Assembly (NCBI RefSeq): GCF_040187885.1
Contig: NZ_JBDPLH010000001.1
Span: 682,001-746,000, forward strand
Direction: 5' to 3'
DNA from: Roseateles_E cavernae
GTDB taxonomy: Bacteria > Pseudomonadota > Gammaproteobacteria > Burkholderiales > Burkholderiaceae_C
DNA length: 64,000 bases
Part shown: in pieces, positions 33,146 to 41,085 of the stretch
Layout of the letters: every line of letters starts with the position of its first letter
Numbering within the stretch: position 1 is the first letter of the stretch
Translations under genes and position numbers: made by a program
Notes under the pieces: model-generated
What the model saw: only the letters and a program-made list of their open reading frames with translations
What the model was told of the DNA's origin: nothing
Databases searched by the model: none

Positions 33146-33313
33146 ATGCAAAATCAAAAGCAAGTTTCCCCGTCGCAAACCCTGTCGAACGACAAGCTGG
33201 CAGCGCCTCGCGAAATCGACGCCAGCCTGCTGCATCTGGTCAGCGGCGGTGCACCGAAGAACACCTGGGGCGCACAGACTCTGTCCACCCAGGCCCCCAA
33301 GAACACCTGGTAA
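33146..33313 (+). CDS. Double-glycine leader peptide with repeated APKNTW core
   Basis: This 55-residue peptide is likely exported. The leader (1-35) ends in EIDASLLHLVSGG: Gly-Gly at 34-35, Val at -4, Leu at -7 and Ile at -12 match double-glycine leaders cut by C39 peptidases. The predicted 20-residue core starts and ends with APKNTW (36-41 and 50-55) around GAQTLSTQ and has no Cys, so no disulfide or lanthionine is possible. GGAG lies six bases before ATG 33146; an in-frame upstream extension from 33065 would include the lux box and is unlikely. Followed by adaptor and C39 exporter genes. Bacteriocin, signal or modified peptide are all possible; no modifying enzyme is nearby. Confidence 0.8.
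   Translation: MQNQKQVSPSQTLSNDKLAAPREIDASLLHLVSGGAPKNTWGAQTLSTQAPKNTW
33251..33310 (+). repeat. Duplicated APKNTW-coding 18-mer
   Basis: Codons for APKNTW occur at 33251-33268 and 33293-33310. The two 18-base units differ only at the third positions of the Ala and Pro codons, so the amino-acid sequence has been kept while synonymous changes occurred. This suggests a duplicated functional unit. Confidence 0.75.
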
Positions 33314-33372
33314 GTCACAAGTTTTCGCTGTCATCGGCTCGCGTGAGCGGGCATCAGTTTTGCCGAGTCTGA

Positions 33373-34611
33373 ATGCTGTTTCGTAAAGAGGCGCTGGCCG
33401 GCCAGCAACAAGCCTGGCTTGGCAGCATTCAACTTCTCAGGCCCCTTTCGCTGAAGCTGCTCACGGCCGTTGCCGTGGGCAGTGTTTTTTTGGTCGTCAC
33501 TTTCCTGTGCACGGCCGAGTACAGCCGCAAGGCCCGTGTCGCCGGCTATCTGGTGCCCGACCGCGGCGTGCTGCGCATCAGCTCGCCGCAGTCGGCCACG
33601 GTGCTGGCCCGCCAGGTCAGCGAGGGCCAGGCCGTCAAGGCCGGCGATGTGCTGTTCGTGCTGAGCCTGGACGCCGCCAGTGGTGCCGGCGAGGGTGTGG
33701 CACAAAGCCTGAGCGAGCGCCAACTTTCTCTGAATGAGGCAGCCGAGCAGCAGCGCCGCCTGGCCAGCCAGCAGGACGAGAGCCTGCGGGCACGCATCGC
33801 CACCTTGCAGCGGGAGCTGGCGGCCGCCGCCGTCGAGGCGCAGGCCTATGCCGAACGGCTGCGCCTGCTGCGCGAGGATCTGAGCAAGCATGAGGCGCTG
33901 CGCCAGCAGGGCTTCTACTCCGACACCCTGCTGCAGAACAAGCGCCAGGAGCTGCTGCTGGCCCAGGCCCAGGCCCAGAACCTGGCGCGCGAGCGCGAGG
34001 CCTCGCAGCGTGATCTGCTGGCCCTGCAGGCCGAGGCGCGCGAGCTGCCTTTGCGCAGCCAGGTGCAGCAGGGCCAGATCGCCCGCGACCTGGCCAGCCT
34101 GAAGGCGCTGGGCCTGGAGACCGAGGCGCGGCGCCGGCTGATCCTGCGCGCGCCCGCCGATGGCGTCGTCAGCACGGTGCAGGCCGAGCCGGGTCAGCCG
34201 GTCAACCCCTCGACGGCGCTGGCCCAGGTGCTGCCGGCGCATACCCAGATGCTGGCCCATCTGTATGCGCCGTCCAGCGCGGTCGGCTTTGTGCGCCCCG
34301 AGCAGGCCGTGCGCCTGCGCTACCAGGCCTTCCCCTATCAGCGCTTCGGTCATCAGCACGGCCGGGTGCTGCAGGTCTCGCGCACCCCGCTGGCAAGCCA
34401 GGATCTGGCGGCTCTGCCGCTGGGCGAGAACAGCGGCAACGAGCCGCTGTACCGGATTACCGTTGCCCTGGAACATCAGTCGGTGGCCGCCTACGGGCAG
34501 GAACAGCCGCTGGCGGTCGGCATGCAGCTGGATGCCGATGTGCTGCTGGAGAAGCGCCGCCTGATCGAGTGGATTTTCGAACCTTTGCTGAGCCTGGCCC
34601 GACGTGTCTGA
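33373..34611 (+). CDS. HlyD-family membrane fusion protein of the peptide exporter
   Basis: The 412-residue periplasmic adaptor has one N-terminal transmembrane helix (LKLLTAVAVGSVFLVVTFLC, about residues 26-46), a biotinyl-lipoyl-like half (GYLVPDRGVLRISSPQSATV then VSEGQAVKAGDVLFVL), a long coiled coil (about 110-245, rich in Ala, Gln, Glu), the second half (RLILRAPADGVVSTVQAEPG) and a beta-barrel. This is the layout of bacteriocin-export adaptors that link a C39 ABC transporter to a TolC-type outer membrane channel. No tolC is in the window. It lies 60 bases after the peptide gene and overlaps the exporter gene by eight bases. Confidence 0.9.
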   Translation: MLFRKEALAGQQQAWLGSIQLLRPLSLKLLTAVAVGSVFLVVTFLCTAEYSRKARVAGYLVPDRGVLRISSPQSATVLARQVSEGQAVKAGDVLFVLSLDAASGAGEGVAQSLSERQLSLNEAAEQQRRLASQQDESLRARIATLQRELAAAAVEAQAYAERLRLLREDLSKHEALRQQGFYSDTLLQNKRQELLLAQAQAQNLAREREASQRDLLALQAEARELPLRSQVQQGQIARDLASLKALGLETEARRRLILRAPADGVVSTVQAEPGQPVNPSTALAQVLPAHTQMLAHLYAPSSAVGFVRPEQAVRLRYQAFPYQRFGHQHGRVLQVSRTPLASQDLAALPLGENSGNEPLYRITVALEHQSVAAYGQEQPLAVGMQLDADVLLEKRRLIEWIFEPLLSLARRV

Positions 34612-36751
34612 GTCCTTGTTGAACCGCCTGCACCTGGGCTTGGGCCGGCGCTCCAGGCTGCCGCTGATCCTGCAGACCGAGGGCGCCGAATGCGCACTGG
34701 CCTGCCTGGCGATGGTGGCCAGCTTCCATGGCCAGCGCTGCGATCTGGCCGAGCTGCGCGGGCGCTTCTCGCTGTCGCTGAAGGGCGCGACGATGGCCGA
34801 CCTGGTCCGGATGGCCGACCAGCTGGGCCTGGCCAGCCGTGCCTTGCGCGCCGAACCCGAGCATCTGGCCCAGCTGCAGCTGCCCTGCATCCTGCACTGG
34901 GACTTCAAGCATTTCGTCGTGCTGGCCGAGGTGCGCGGCGACCGGGCGCTGCTGCACGACCCGGTGGCCGGTCAGCGCTGGATCACGCTGGCCGAGCTGT
35001 CGCGCCACTTCACCGGCGTGGTGCTGGAACTGCGGCCCGGTGCCGATTTCGCGCCCAAGCCGGCGCCGCCGAAGATACGCTGGCAGCAGCTCCTGGGCCG
35101 CATCACCGGGCTGAAGCGCTCGCTGGCCCAGATCCTGGCGCTGGCGCTGGCGCTGGAGCTGCTGGTGCTGCTGTCGCCCTTCTTCATGCAATGGGTGGTG
35201 GACGGGGTGCTGGTCAGCGCCGACCACGACCTGCTGGTGACGCTGGGCCTGGGCTTCGGCCTCTTGGTGCTGCTGCAGGTGGGCATCGGTGCGCTGCGCT
35301 CCTGGGCCGTGCTGCAGCTCTCGGCCAGCCTGAACCTGCAGTGGCTCAGCAATGTGTTCACCCATCTGCTGCGCCTGCCGCTGGCCTGGTTCGAGAAGCG
35401 CCATCTGGGCGACATCCTGTCGCGCTTCGGTAGCGTGCAGCAGATGCAGCAGACGCTGACCACCCACTTCATCGAGGCCTTGCTGGACGGGCTGATGGTG
35501 CTGATCACGCTGGTGATGATGTGGATCTACAGCCCGCGTCTGGCCCTGGTGGCGCTGGCCGCCGTGCTGGCCTATGGCCTGCTGCGCTGGGTCTATTTCC
35601 GGCCGCTGCGGCTGGCCTCGGAAGAAGCCCTGGTGCACGAGGCGCGGCAGACCAGCCACTTCCTGGAATCGCTGCGCGGGGCCCAGGCCGTCAAGCTCTT
35701 CAATGCCCAGGCCGACCGCAGCGCGCGCTTTGCCAATCTGGTGGTCGAGACCATGAACGCCCTGCTCGGCACGCACCGGCTGGAGCTAGGCATGGGCGTG
35801 GCCAACAAGCTGCTGTTCGGGCTGGAGCGCGTCATCATCATCTGGCTGGGCGCGCTGCTGGTGCTGGACCGGCAGCTGTCGGTGGGCATGCTGTTCGCGT
35901 TCATGGCCTACAAGGAACAGTTCAGCCTGCGCATCAGCGCGCTGATCGACAAGGCGGTGAGCCTGAAGATGCTGGGCCTGCAGGGCGAGCGTCTGGCCGA
36001 TATCGTGCTGACCGCGCCCGAGCCGAACGAGGCCCCCGCCCTGCCCCGCCCGGTCGAGCAGGCGGCGGCGCTGGAGCTGCGCGAGGTGTCGTTCCGCTAT
36101 GCCGACGGCGAGCCCGAGGTGATCTCCGGCTGCAGCCTGCACATCGAGGCCGGCGAGTCGGTGGCCATCGTCGGCCCCTCGGGCTGCGGCAAGACCACCT
36201 TGCTGAAGCTGATGCTGGGCATCCATGCGCCGCAATCGGGCGAGATCCGGCTCGGCCAGCAGGCGCTGTCGCAGATCGGCCTGCAAGACTGGCGCGCGCG
36301 CATCGGCACGGTGATGCAGGACGACCAGCTGTTTGCCGGCAGCATCGCCGACAACATCTCCTTCTTCGACCCCGAGGCCGATGCGGACTGGATCGAGCGC
36401 TGCGCGGTACTGGCCTGCGTGCACGAGGACATCGTCGCGATGCCCATGGCCTATGAAAGCCTGATCGGCGATATGGGCTCCAGCCTGTCCGGCGGCCAGC
36501 GCCAGCGCGTGTTGCTGGCGCGCGCGCTGTACAAGAAACCGGCCTTCCTCTTCCTCGACGAGGCCACCAGCGCGCTGGACGTGGAGCGCGAGCGCCAGGT
36601 CAATGCCTCGCTGCGCCAGCTGCCGCTGACCCGCATCGTGATCGCACATCGGCCGGAGACGATTGCGGCGGCCCAGCGCGTCATCACCTTGCAGCAGGGC
36701 CGGGTCGCGCAGGACTTGCGCAGCGTGCCACCACCGGGCGCCCAAGCCTAG
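34604..36751 (+). CDS. Peptidase-containing ABC transporter (C39 protease, PCAT)
   Basis: The 715-residue protein fuses three parts. Residues 15-140 are a C39 peptidase with LQTEGAECALACLAM (Cys30), FKHFVVL (His103) and HDP (Asp119), the complete triad that cuts after Gly-Gly. Residues 160-440 form six transmembrane helices. Residues 480-705 are the ATPase with Walker A GPSGCGKTT (about 525), signature LSGGQRQRV (about 628), Walker B FLFLDEATS and IAHRPET. It starts with GTG at 34604 within the end of the adaptor gene. It would process and export the double-glycine peptide across the inner membrane. Confidence 0.95.
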   Translation: MSESLLNRLHLGLGRRSRLPLILQTEGAECALACLAMVASFHGQRCDLAELRGRFSLSLKGATMADLVRMADQLGLASRALRAEPEHLAQLQLPCILHWDFKHFVVLAEVRGDRALLHDPVAGQRWITLAELSRHFTGVVLELRPGADFAPKPAPPKIRWQQLLGRITGLKRSLAQILALALALELLVLLSPFFMQWVVDGVLVSADHDLLVTLGLGFGLLVLLQVGIGALRSWAVLQLSASLNLQWLSNVFTHLLRLPLAWFEKRHLGDILSRFGSVQQMQQTLTTHFIEALLDGLMVLITLVMMWIYSPRLALVALAAVLAYGLLRWVYFRPLRLASEEALVHEARQTSHFLESLRGAQAVKLFNAQADRSARFANLVVETMNALLGTHRLELGMGVANKLLFGLERVIIIWLGALLVLDRQLSVGMLFAFMAYKEQFSLRISALIDKAVSLKMLGLQGERLADIVLTAPEPNEAPALPRPVEQAAALELREVSFRYADGEPEVISGCSLHIEAGESVAIVGPSGCGKTTLLKLMLGIHAPQSGEIRLGQQALSQIGLQDWRARIGTVMQDDQLFAGSIADNISFFDPEADADWIERCAVLACVHEDIVAMPMAYESLIGDMGSSLSGGQRQRVLLARALYKKPAFLFLDEATSALDVERERQVNASLRQLPLTRIVIAHRPETIAAAQRVITLQQGRVAQDLRSVPPPGAQA

Positions 36752-36791
36752 CTATCGCCACGATGGCCAGATTCAACTGGTCGGCCCAGAT

Positions 36792-36810
36792 GGGAATCAT
36801 TAGCATTCTC
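36792..36810. promoter_or_regulatory. Fur-box-like site
   Basis: On the minus strand GAGAATGCTAATGATTCCC agrees with the 19-base E. coli Fur consensus at 14 positions. It lies between the exporter gene and the DUF2061 gene, 35 bases before the latter. Iron control of DUF2061 is inferred only. Confidence 0.35.
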
Positions 36811-36844
36811 CTATCCAAATTTCGGCATCGATAGGGGTAACACC

Positions 36845-37057
36845 ATGGCCAAAACCGCCAGCTTCGGCATCCTGCACCTGGGCACCGCCTTTGGCGTCAC
36901 CTATGCGCTGACCGGCGATGTCGCGATCGCCGGCGCCGTGACCTTTGTCGAACCGATGGTCAACACCGTGATGCACTACTTCCACGACAAGCACTGGGAC
37001 CGCATCGCCCAGCACCTGCCGCGTCTGACTCAGTTCTCCGGCCTCAATCGGGCTTGA
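36845..37057 (+). CDS. DUF2061 family small membrane protein
   Basis: The 70-residue protein has the DUF2061 pattern: FGILHLGTAFGVTYALTGDVAIAGAVTFVE then PMVNTVMHYFHDKHWDRI. It likely spans the membrane twice, with a conserved HDxxW motif. Function unknown. AGGGG precedes ATG 36845. Whether it belongs to the peptide system (for instance as immunity) or is an independent gene is unclear; the 93-base gap and Fur-like site favour independence. The end overlaps the convergent TctC gene by 14 bases. Confidence 0.85.
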   Translation: MAKTASFGILHLGTAFGVTYALTGDVAIAGAVTFVEPMVNTVMHYFHDKHWDRIAQHLPRLTQFSGLNRA

Positions 37058-38027
37058 TCTTGGCGCGGGCGATCACGGCCTTCCAGCGCTGCTGCTCCTG
37101 GGCGATGAAGCTGGCGAACTGAGCGGAGGTGTTACCCACCGGCTCGGCGGCATCGGTGGCCAGGCGCTCCCTGGCGCTGACCGAGCGGATCGCCTTGACG
37201 GCCTCGACCGCCAGCTTGTCGATATGGGCCTGCGCCATCGAAGCCGGTGCGTTCAGCCCGTACCACTGCGTCATCTCGAAGCCCGGGAAGCCCTGTTCGG
37301 CCACGGTCGGCACATCGGGCAGCTGGGGCAGGCGCTCCTTGGAGCCGGTGGCGATGCAGCGCAGCTTGCCGGTCTTGATGAATTGCAGGATGGCCGGCGC
37401 ACCGACGGCCGCCGCATCCAGCCGGCCGGCCAGCAGATCGGTCAGCTGCGGGCCGGTGCCGCGATAGGGCACGTGCAGGATGAAGAGATTGCCGGCCATC
37501 TTCAGGTATTCGAAAGCCAGGTGGCCGGCGCTGCCATTGCCGGCCGAGCCGTAGTTGAGCTTGCCGGGCTTGCTGCGTGCCAGCGCGACGAATTCCTTGA
37601 GATCCTTGGCCGGCACATCCGGATGGACCACATAGAGGCTGGGCACCTTGGCCAGCAAGGTCACCGGCTTGAAATCCTTGTTGGTGTCGAAGGGCAGCTT
37701 GTCGTAGATGAAGGGGTTCACCGCCAAGGTGCCGATATGGCCCAGGATCAGTGTGTGCTGGTCATCGGCACGGGCCACCTCGCCCATCGCGATATTGCCG
37801 CCGCCGCCAGGCTTGTTCTCGACATAGACGGTCTGGCCCAGGGTCTTGCTGAGCTCGAAGGCGGTGGCGCGGGCGACGATCTCGCTGCTGCCCCCCGGTG
37901 CAAAAGGCACGACCAGACGCACCGAGCGGCTCGGCCACGGGCCGGCCTGCGCGGCAGCCGGCAGGCCCACCAGGCCGGCGGCACCGGCCAGGCCGGATTG
38001 AAGAATGAGGCGGCGATCTACGGGCAT
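37044..38027 (-). CDS. Bug/TctC-family tripartite tricarboxylate solute-binding protein
   Basis: The 327-residue protein has a signal peptide (LILQSGLAGAAGLVGLPAAAQ) and the Bug fold: WPSRSVRLVVPFAPGGSSEI is the classic N-terminal motif, YVENKPGGGGNIAMGEVARA and LNYGSAGNGSAGHLAFEYLK follow. Members bind carboxylates in the periplasm; this is a large paralogous family in Burkholderiales, and many copies, like this one, lack adjacent TctAB permease genes. Ligand unknown. Confidence 0.93.
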   Translation of the reverse strand: MPVDRRLILQSGLAGAAGLVGLPAAAQAGPWPSRSVRLVVPFAPGGSSEIVARATAFELSKTLGQTVYVENKPGGGGNIAMGEVARADDQHTLILGHIGTLAVNPFIYDKLPFDTNKDFKPVTLLAKVPSLYVVHPDVPAKDLKEFVALARSKPGKLNYGSAGNGSAGHLAFEYLKMAGNLFILHVPYRGTGPQLTDLLAGRLDAAAVGAPAILQFIKTGKLRCIATGSKERLPQLPDVPTVAEQGFPGFEMTQWYGLNAPASMAQAHIDKLAVEAVKAIRSVSARERLATDAAEPVGNTSAQFASFIAQEQQRWKAVIARAKIKPD

Positions 38028-38075
38028 GGGCTTGTCTCCATCGTTGTTGTGGAGCCAGTCTAGGCCTGCCGCCTG

Positions 38076-38330
38076 TCAAGGCGCTGTCTCGCGCTCCATC
38101 CAGCCCAGCCAGCGCAGTGCCTGTTCGCGCGTTTCGCCACACATCATCTCGCTGGGCTGCAGCGAGCCGCAGACGGCCGGACGCTCGGGCCGGCCAAAGA
38201 TCTTGCAAGCGTCCTGCTCGTCGAGCTGGATGCAGCGCACACCGGCGGGCTTGCCCTCCGGCATCCCGGGTATGGGCGAGCTGATCGACGGCGCGATGCA
38301 GCAGGCGGCGCAATGGTCTCGGCACTTCAT
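38076..38330 (-). CDS. YkgJ-family cysteine cluster protein
   Basis: This 84-residue protein has the YkgJ/CxxCxxCC pattern: KCRDHCAACCIAPSISSPIP at the start, GVRCIQL, CKIFGRPERPAVCG and MCGET supply eight cysteines, which probably bind an Fe-S cluster or zinc. Function is not established. It lies divergently upstream of mnmG. Confidence 0.85.
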   Translation of the reverse strand: MKCRDHCAACCIAPSISSPIPGMPEGKPAGVRCIQLDEQDACKIFGRPERPAVCGSLQPSEMMCGETREQALRWLGWMERETAP

Positions 38331-38369
38331 CGCGATATTGTCGCGGCCCTCGCGGTCCCCAGCCGTGAC

Positions 38370-38378
38370 TTATCCACA
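38370..38378 (+). promoter_or_regulatory. DnaA box TTATCCACA upstream of mnmG
   Basis: A perfect DnaA box is present in the 114-base gap before mnmG. In many bacteria mnmG (gidA) borders oriC, but this gap is short and shows only one box, so a regulatory DnaA site is as likely. Confidence 0.45.
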
Positions 38379-38444
38379 GCCCCCCGGTAAAATTCAGGGT
38401 TTGCCCGCGCCGGCATTTTCGGCGCCTGATCGAGGCACTTCCCC

Positions 38445-40388
38445 ATGCTCTACCCCAAGGAATTCGACGTCATCGTGGTCGGCGGCGGCCATGCCGGCAC
38501 CGAGGCCGCGCTGGCCGCCGCCCGCATGGGCGTCAAGACCCTGCTGCTGACCCACAATATCGAGACCCTGGGCCAGATGAGCTGCAACCCCTCGATCGGC
38601 GGCATCGGCAAGGGCCATCTGGTCAAGGAGGTCGACGCGCTGGGCGGCGCGATGGCCGCCGCCACCGACGAGGGCGGCATCCAGTTCCGCATCCTCAACG
38701 GCTCCAAGGGCCCGGCCGTGCGCGCCACCCGCGCCCAGGCCGACCGCGTGCTCTACAAGGCGGCGATCCGCCGCCGGCTGGAGAACCAGCCGAATCTGTG
38801 GCTGTTCCAGCAGGCGGTCGATGACCTGATGGTCGAGGGCGACCGCGTGGTCGGCGCCGTGACCCAGATCGGCCTGCAGTTCCGCGCCCGCGCCGTCGTG
38901 CTGACGGCCGGCACCTTTCTGGACGGCCGCATCCATGTGGGCCTGCAGAACTACAGCGCCGGCCGAGCCGGTGATCCGCCGGCGGTTTCGCTGTCCGGCC
39001 GGCTCAAGGAGCTGAAGCTGCCGCAGGGCCGCCTGAAGACCGGCACGCCGCCGCGCATCGACGGCCGCAGCATCGATTTCTCGAAATGCGAGGAGCAGCC
39101 CGGAGACCTGGATCCGGTGCCAGTGTTCAGCTTCATGGGCTCGGCCGATCAGCACCCGCAGCAGGTGCCCTGCTGGATCACCCACACCTCGGCCCGCACC
39201 CACGAGATCATCCGCTCCGGCTTCGAGCGCAGCCCGATGTTCACCGGCGTGATCGAGGGCGTCGGCCCGCGCTACTGCCCCTCGATCGAGGACAAGGTCA
39301 ATCGCTTCGCCGACAAGGACAGCCACCAGATCTTTCTGGAGCCCGAAGGCCTGACCACGCACGAGTTCTACCCGAACGGCATCTCGACCTCCCTGCCCTT
39401 CGACATCCAGCTGGCCGCAGTGCAATCGATCCCCAGCCTGGAGAACGCCCACATCCTGCGCCCCGGCTATGCGATCGAATACGACTACTTCGACCCGCGC
39501 GAGCTGAAAAGCAGCTTCGAGACCCGCGCGATCCAGGGCCTGTTCTTCGCCGGCCAGATCAATGGCACGACCGGCTATGAGGAGGCGGCGGCCCAGGGCT
39601 TGTTCGCCGGGCTGAACGCCGCGTTGCAGGTCAAGGACCAGGGCCCCTGGTTGCCCGGCCGCGAGCAGGCTTATCTGGGCGTGCTGGTCGACGACCTGAT
39701 CACCAAGGGCGTGACCGAGCCCTACCGCATGTTCACCAGCCGCGCCGAGTTCCGGCTGCAGCTGCGCGAGGACAACGCCGATATGCGGCTGACCGAGGCC
39801 GGCCGTGAGCTGGGTCTGGTCGATGATGCTCGCTGGGAGGCCTTCAATCGCAAGCGCGATGCTGTTTCACGTGAAACAGAGAAGCTGAAGTCGACCTGGG
39901 TCCATCCCAGCATTCTGCCGGCGGCCGACGCCGAGCGTCTGGTCGGCAAGGCGCTGGAGCGTGAGTACAACTTCATCGACCTGCTGCGTCGGCCTGGCGT
40001 GGTGTTTGACACGCTGGTCGAAGTCGCTTCGATCGCGCGACCCGAAGCGGGTGTTTCACGTGAAACGTTGACCACGGAGTTGGGCGCAACGATGGCCGAT
40101 GCCGTCATCGAGCAGATCGAAACCAGCGTCAAGTACGCGGGCTACATCAACAAGCAAGTCGAGGACGTTGCCCGCGCGGCCCACTTTGAGAACCTGAAGC
40201 TGCCGGCGGAACTGGACTACGGCCAGGTCCAGGCCCTCTCCTTCGAGGTGCGCCAGAAGCTCAGCAAGCACCAGCCCGAAACCCTGGGCCAGGCCTCGCG
40301 CATCTCGGGCGTGACGCCAGCGGCGATCTCGCTGCTGCTGGTCCATCTGAAAAAAGGTCGATTCAAGGGATTCGTTGATGCCGCATGA
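38445..40388 (+). CDS. mnmG: tRNA uridine-5-carboxymethylaminomethyl modification enzyme
   Basis: The 647-residue flavoprotein is MnmG (GidA), the partner of MnmE in installing the cmnm5 group on wobble U34 of tRNAs. Signatures: VIVVGGGHAGTEAALAAARM (FAD loop, residues 6-25), SCNPSIGGIGKGHLVKEVDA, PPAVSLSGRLKELKLPQGRL and GQINGTTGYEEAAAQGLFAG, plus the helical C-terminus. Length is normal. Two parS sites lie inside the coding region (39863 and 40052), encoding VSRET. It overlaps rsmG. Confidence 0.97.
   Translation: MLYPKEFDVIVVGGGHAGTEAALAAARMGVKTLLLTHNIETLGQMSCNPSIGGIGKGHLVKEVDALGGAMAAATDEGGIQFRILNGSKGPAVRATRAQADRVLYKAAIRRRLENQPNLWLFQQAVDDLMVEGDRVVGAVTQIGLQFRARAVVLTAGTFLDGRIHVGLQNYSAGRAGDPPAVSLSGRLKELKLPQGRLKTGTPPRIDGRSIDFSKCEEQPGDLDPVPVFSFMGSADQHPQQVPCWITHTSARTHEIIRSGFERSPMFTGVIEGVGPRYCPSIEDKVNRFADKDSHQIFLEPEGLTTHEFYPNGISTSLPFDIQLAAVQSIPSLENAHILRPGYAIEYDYFDPRELKSSFETRAIQGLFFAGQINGTTGYEEAAAQGLFAGLNAALQVKDQGPWLPGREQAYLGVLVDDLITKGVTEPYRMFTSRAEFRLQLREDNADMRLTEAGRELGLVDDARWEAFNRKRDAVSRETEKLKSTWVHPSILPAADAERLVGKALEREYNFIDLLRRPGVVFDTLVEVASIARPEAGVSRETLTTELGATMADAVIEQIETSVKYAGYINKQVEDVARAAHFENLKLPAELDYGQVQALSFEVRQKLSKHQPETLGQASRISGVTPAAISLLLVHLKKGRFKGFVDAA
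39863..39878. promoter_or_regulatory. parS site (perfect)
   Basis: TGTTTCACGTGAAACA equals the bacterial parS consensus at all 16 positions. It lies within mnmG and encodes VSRET in frame. ParB would nucleate here. Confidence 0.9.
40052..40067. promoter_or_regulatory. parS site (15 of 16)
   Basis: TGTTTCACGTGAAACG has only the last base different from the consensus; it lies in mnmG, 189 bases after the first parS and again encodes VSRET. Confidence 0.85.
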
Positions 40389-41025
40389 CATGAAGCCGGC
40401 GCTGGCCGGTGCTGCCGCCGAACTGGGCCTGGCGCTCACCGAGACGCAACTCGATCAGCTGCTGGACTATCTGGCACTGATACAGAAGTGGAACAAGGTC
40501 TACAACCTGACTGCGGTGCGCGAACCCCAGGCGATGCTGACCCAGCATCTGGTGGACAGCCTCAGCCTGATCCCGGCCTTGCGCCGGCACACCAAAGGCC
40601 AGGCCCTGCGAATGATGGATGTCGGCAGCGGCGGCGGACTTCCAGGTGTGGTGGTGGCGATCTGCGACCCGTCGATCGACGTCACCTGTGTCGATGCCGT
40701 CGCCAAGAAGGCAACCTTCATCAAGCAGGTGGCTGCCGAGCTGGCTTTGCCGAATCTGCACGGTGAGCACTCGCGTGTCGAGGCCCTGGACACCGCTCCA
40801 TTCGATCTGATCACCTCTCGCGCCTTTGCCTCGCTGCTGGACTTCACGACGCTGACCCGTCAGCACCTCAAGTCCGATGCCATCTGGCTGGCGATGAAGG
40901 GCCAACACCCCGCCGAGGAGCTGGCGGCCCTGCCCTCCGACCTGGATGTGTTTCACGTGGAACAACTGCAGGTGCCCGGGCTCGATGCCCAGCGTTGTCT
41001 CATCTGGATCAAGCCTAGGGCCTGA
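40378..41025 (+). CDS. rsmG: 16S rRNA (guanine527-N7)-methyltransferase
   Basis: The 215-residue protein is RsmG (GidB), methylating G527 of 16S rRNA with SAM. LIQKWNKVYNLTAVREPQAM and HLVDSLS form the conserved N-terminal region; MDVGSGGGLPGVVVAI is the SAM-binding loop, and ITSRAFASLLDF the conserved catalytic area. I choose ATG 40378, overlapping the mnmG stop, because AGGGA lies eight bases upstream. A third parS is in its 3' part. Confidence 0.95.
   Translation: MPHDMKPALAGAAAELGLALTETQLDQLLDYLALIQKWNKVYNLTAVREPQAMLTQHLVDSLSLIPALRRHTKGQALRMMDVGSGGGLPGVVVAICDPSIDVTCVDAVAKKATFIKQVAAELALPNLHGEHSRVEALDTAPFDLITSRAFASLLDFTTLTRQHLKSDAIWLAMKGQHPAEELAALPSDLDVFHVEQLQVPGLDAQRCLIWIKPRA
40949..40964. 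promoter_or_regulatory. parS-like site (15 of 16)
   Basis: TGTTTCACGTGGAACA differs from the consensus at one central-half position. It is in rsmG, encoding FHVEQ, and 122 bases upstream of parA. Confidence 0.75.
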
Positions 41026-41085
41026 TCCGGGCTTTTGCCCCGCCCATCCGGGCTACCATCGCTGCCTGCTGAGAAAAACTAGACC

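Noticed and set aside
33314..33372. Hairpin GCTC-GCGT-GAGC between peptide and adaptor genes as a terminator
   Set aside because: Only four pairs and no T-run; at most a weak structure that could reduce read-through.
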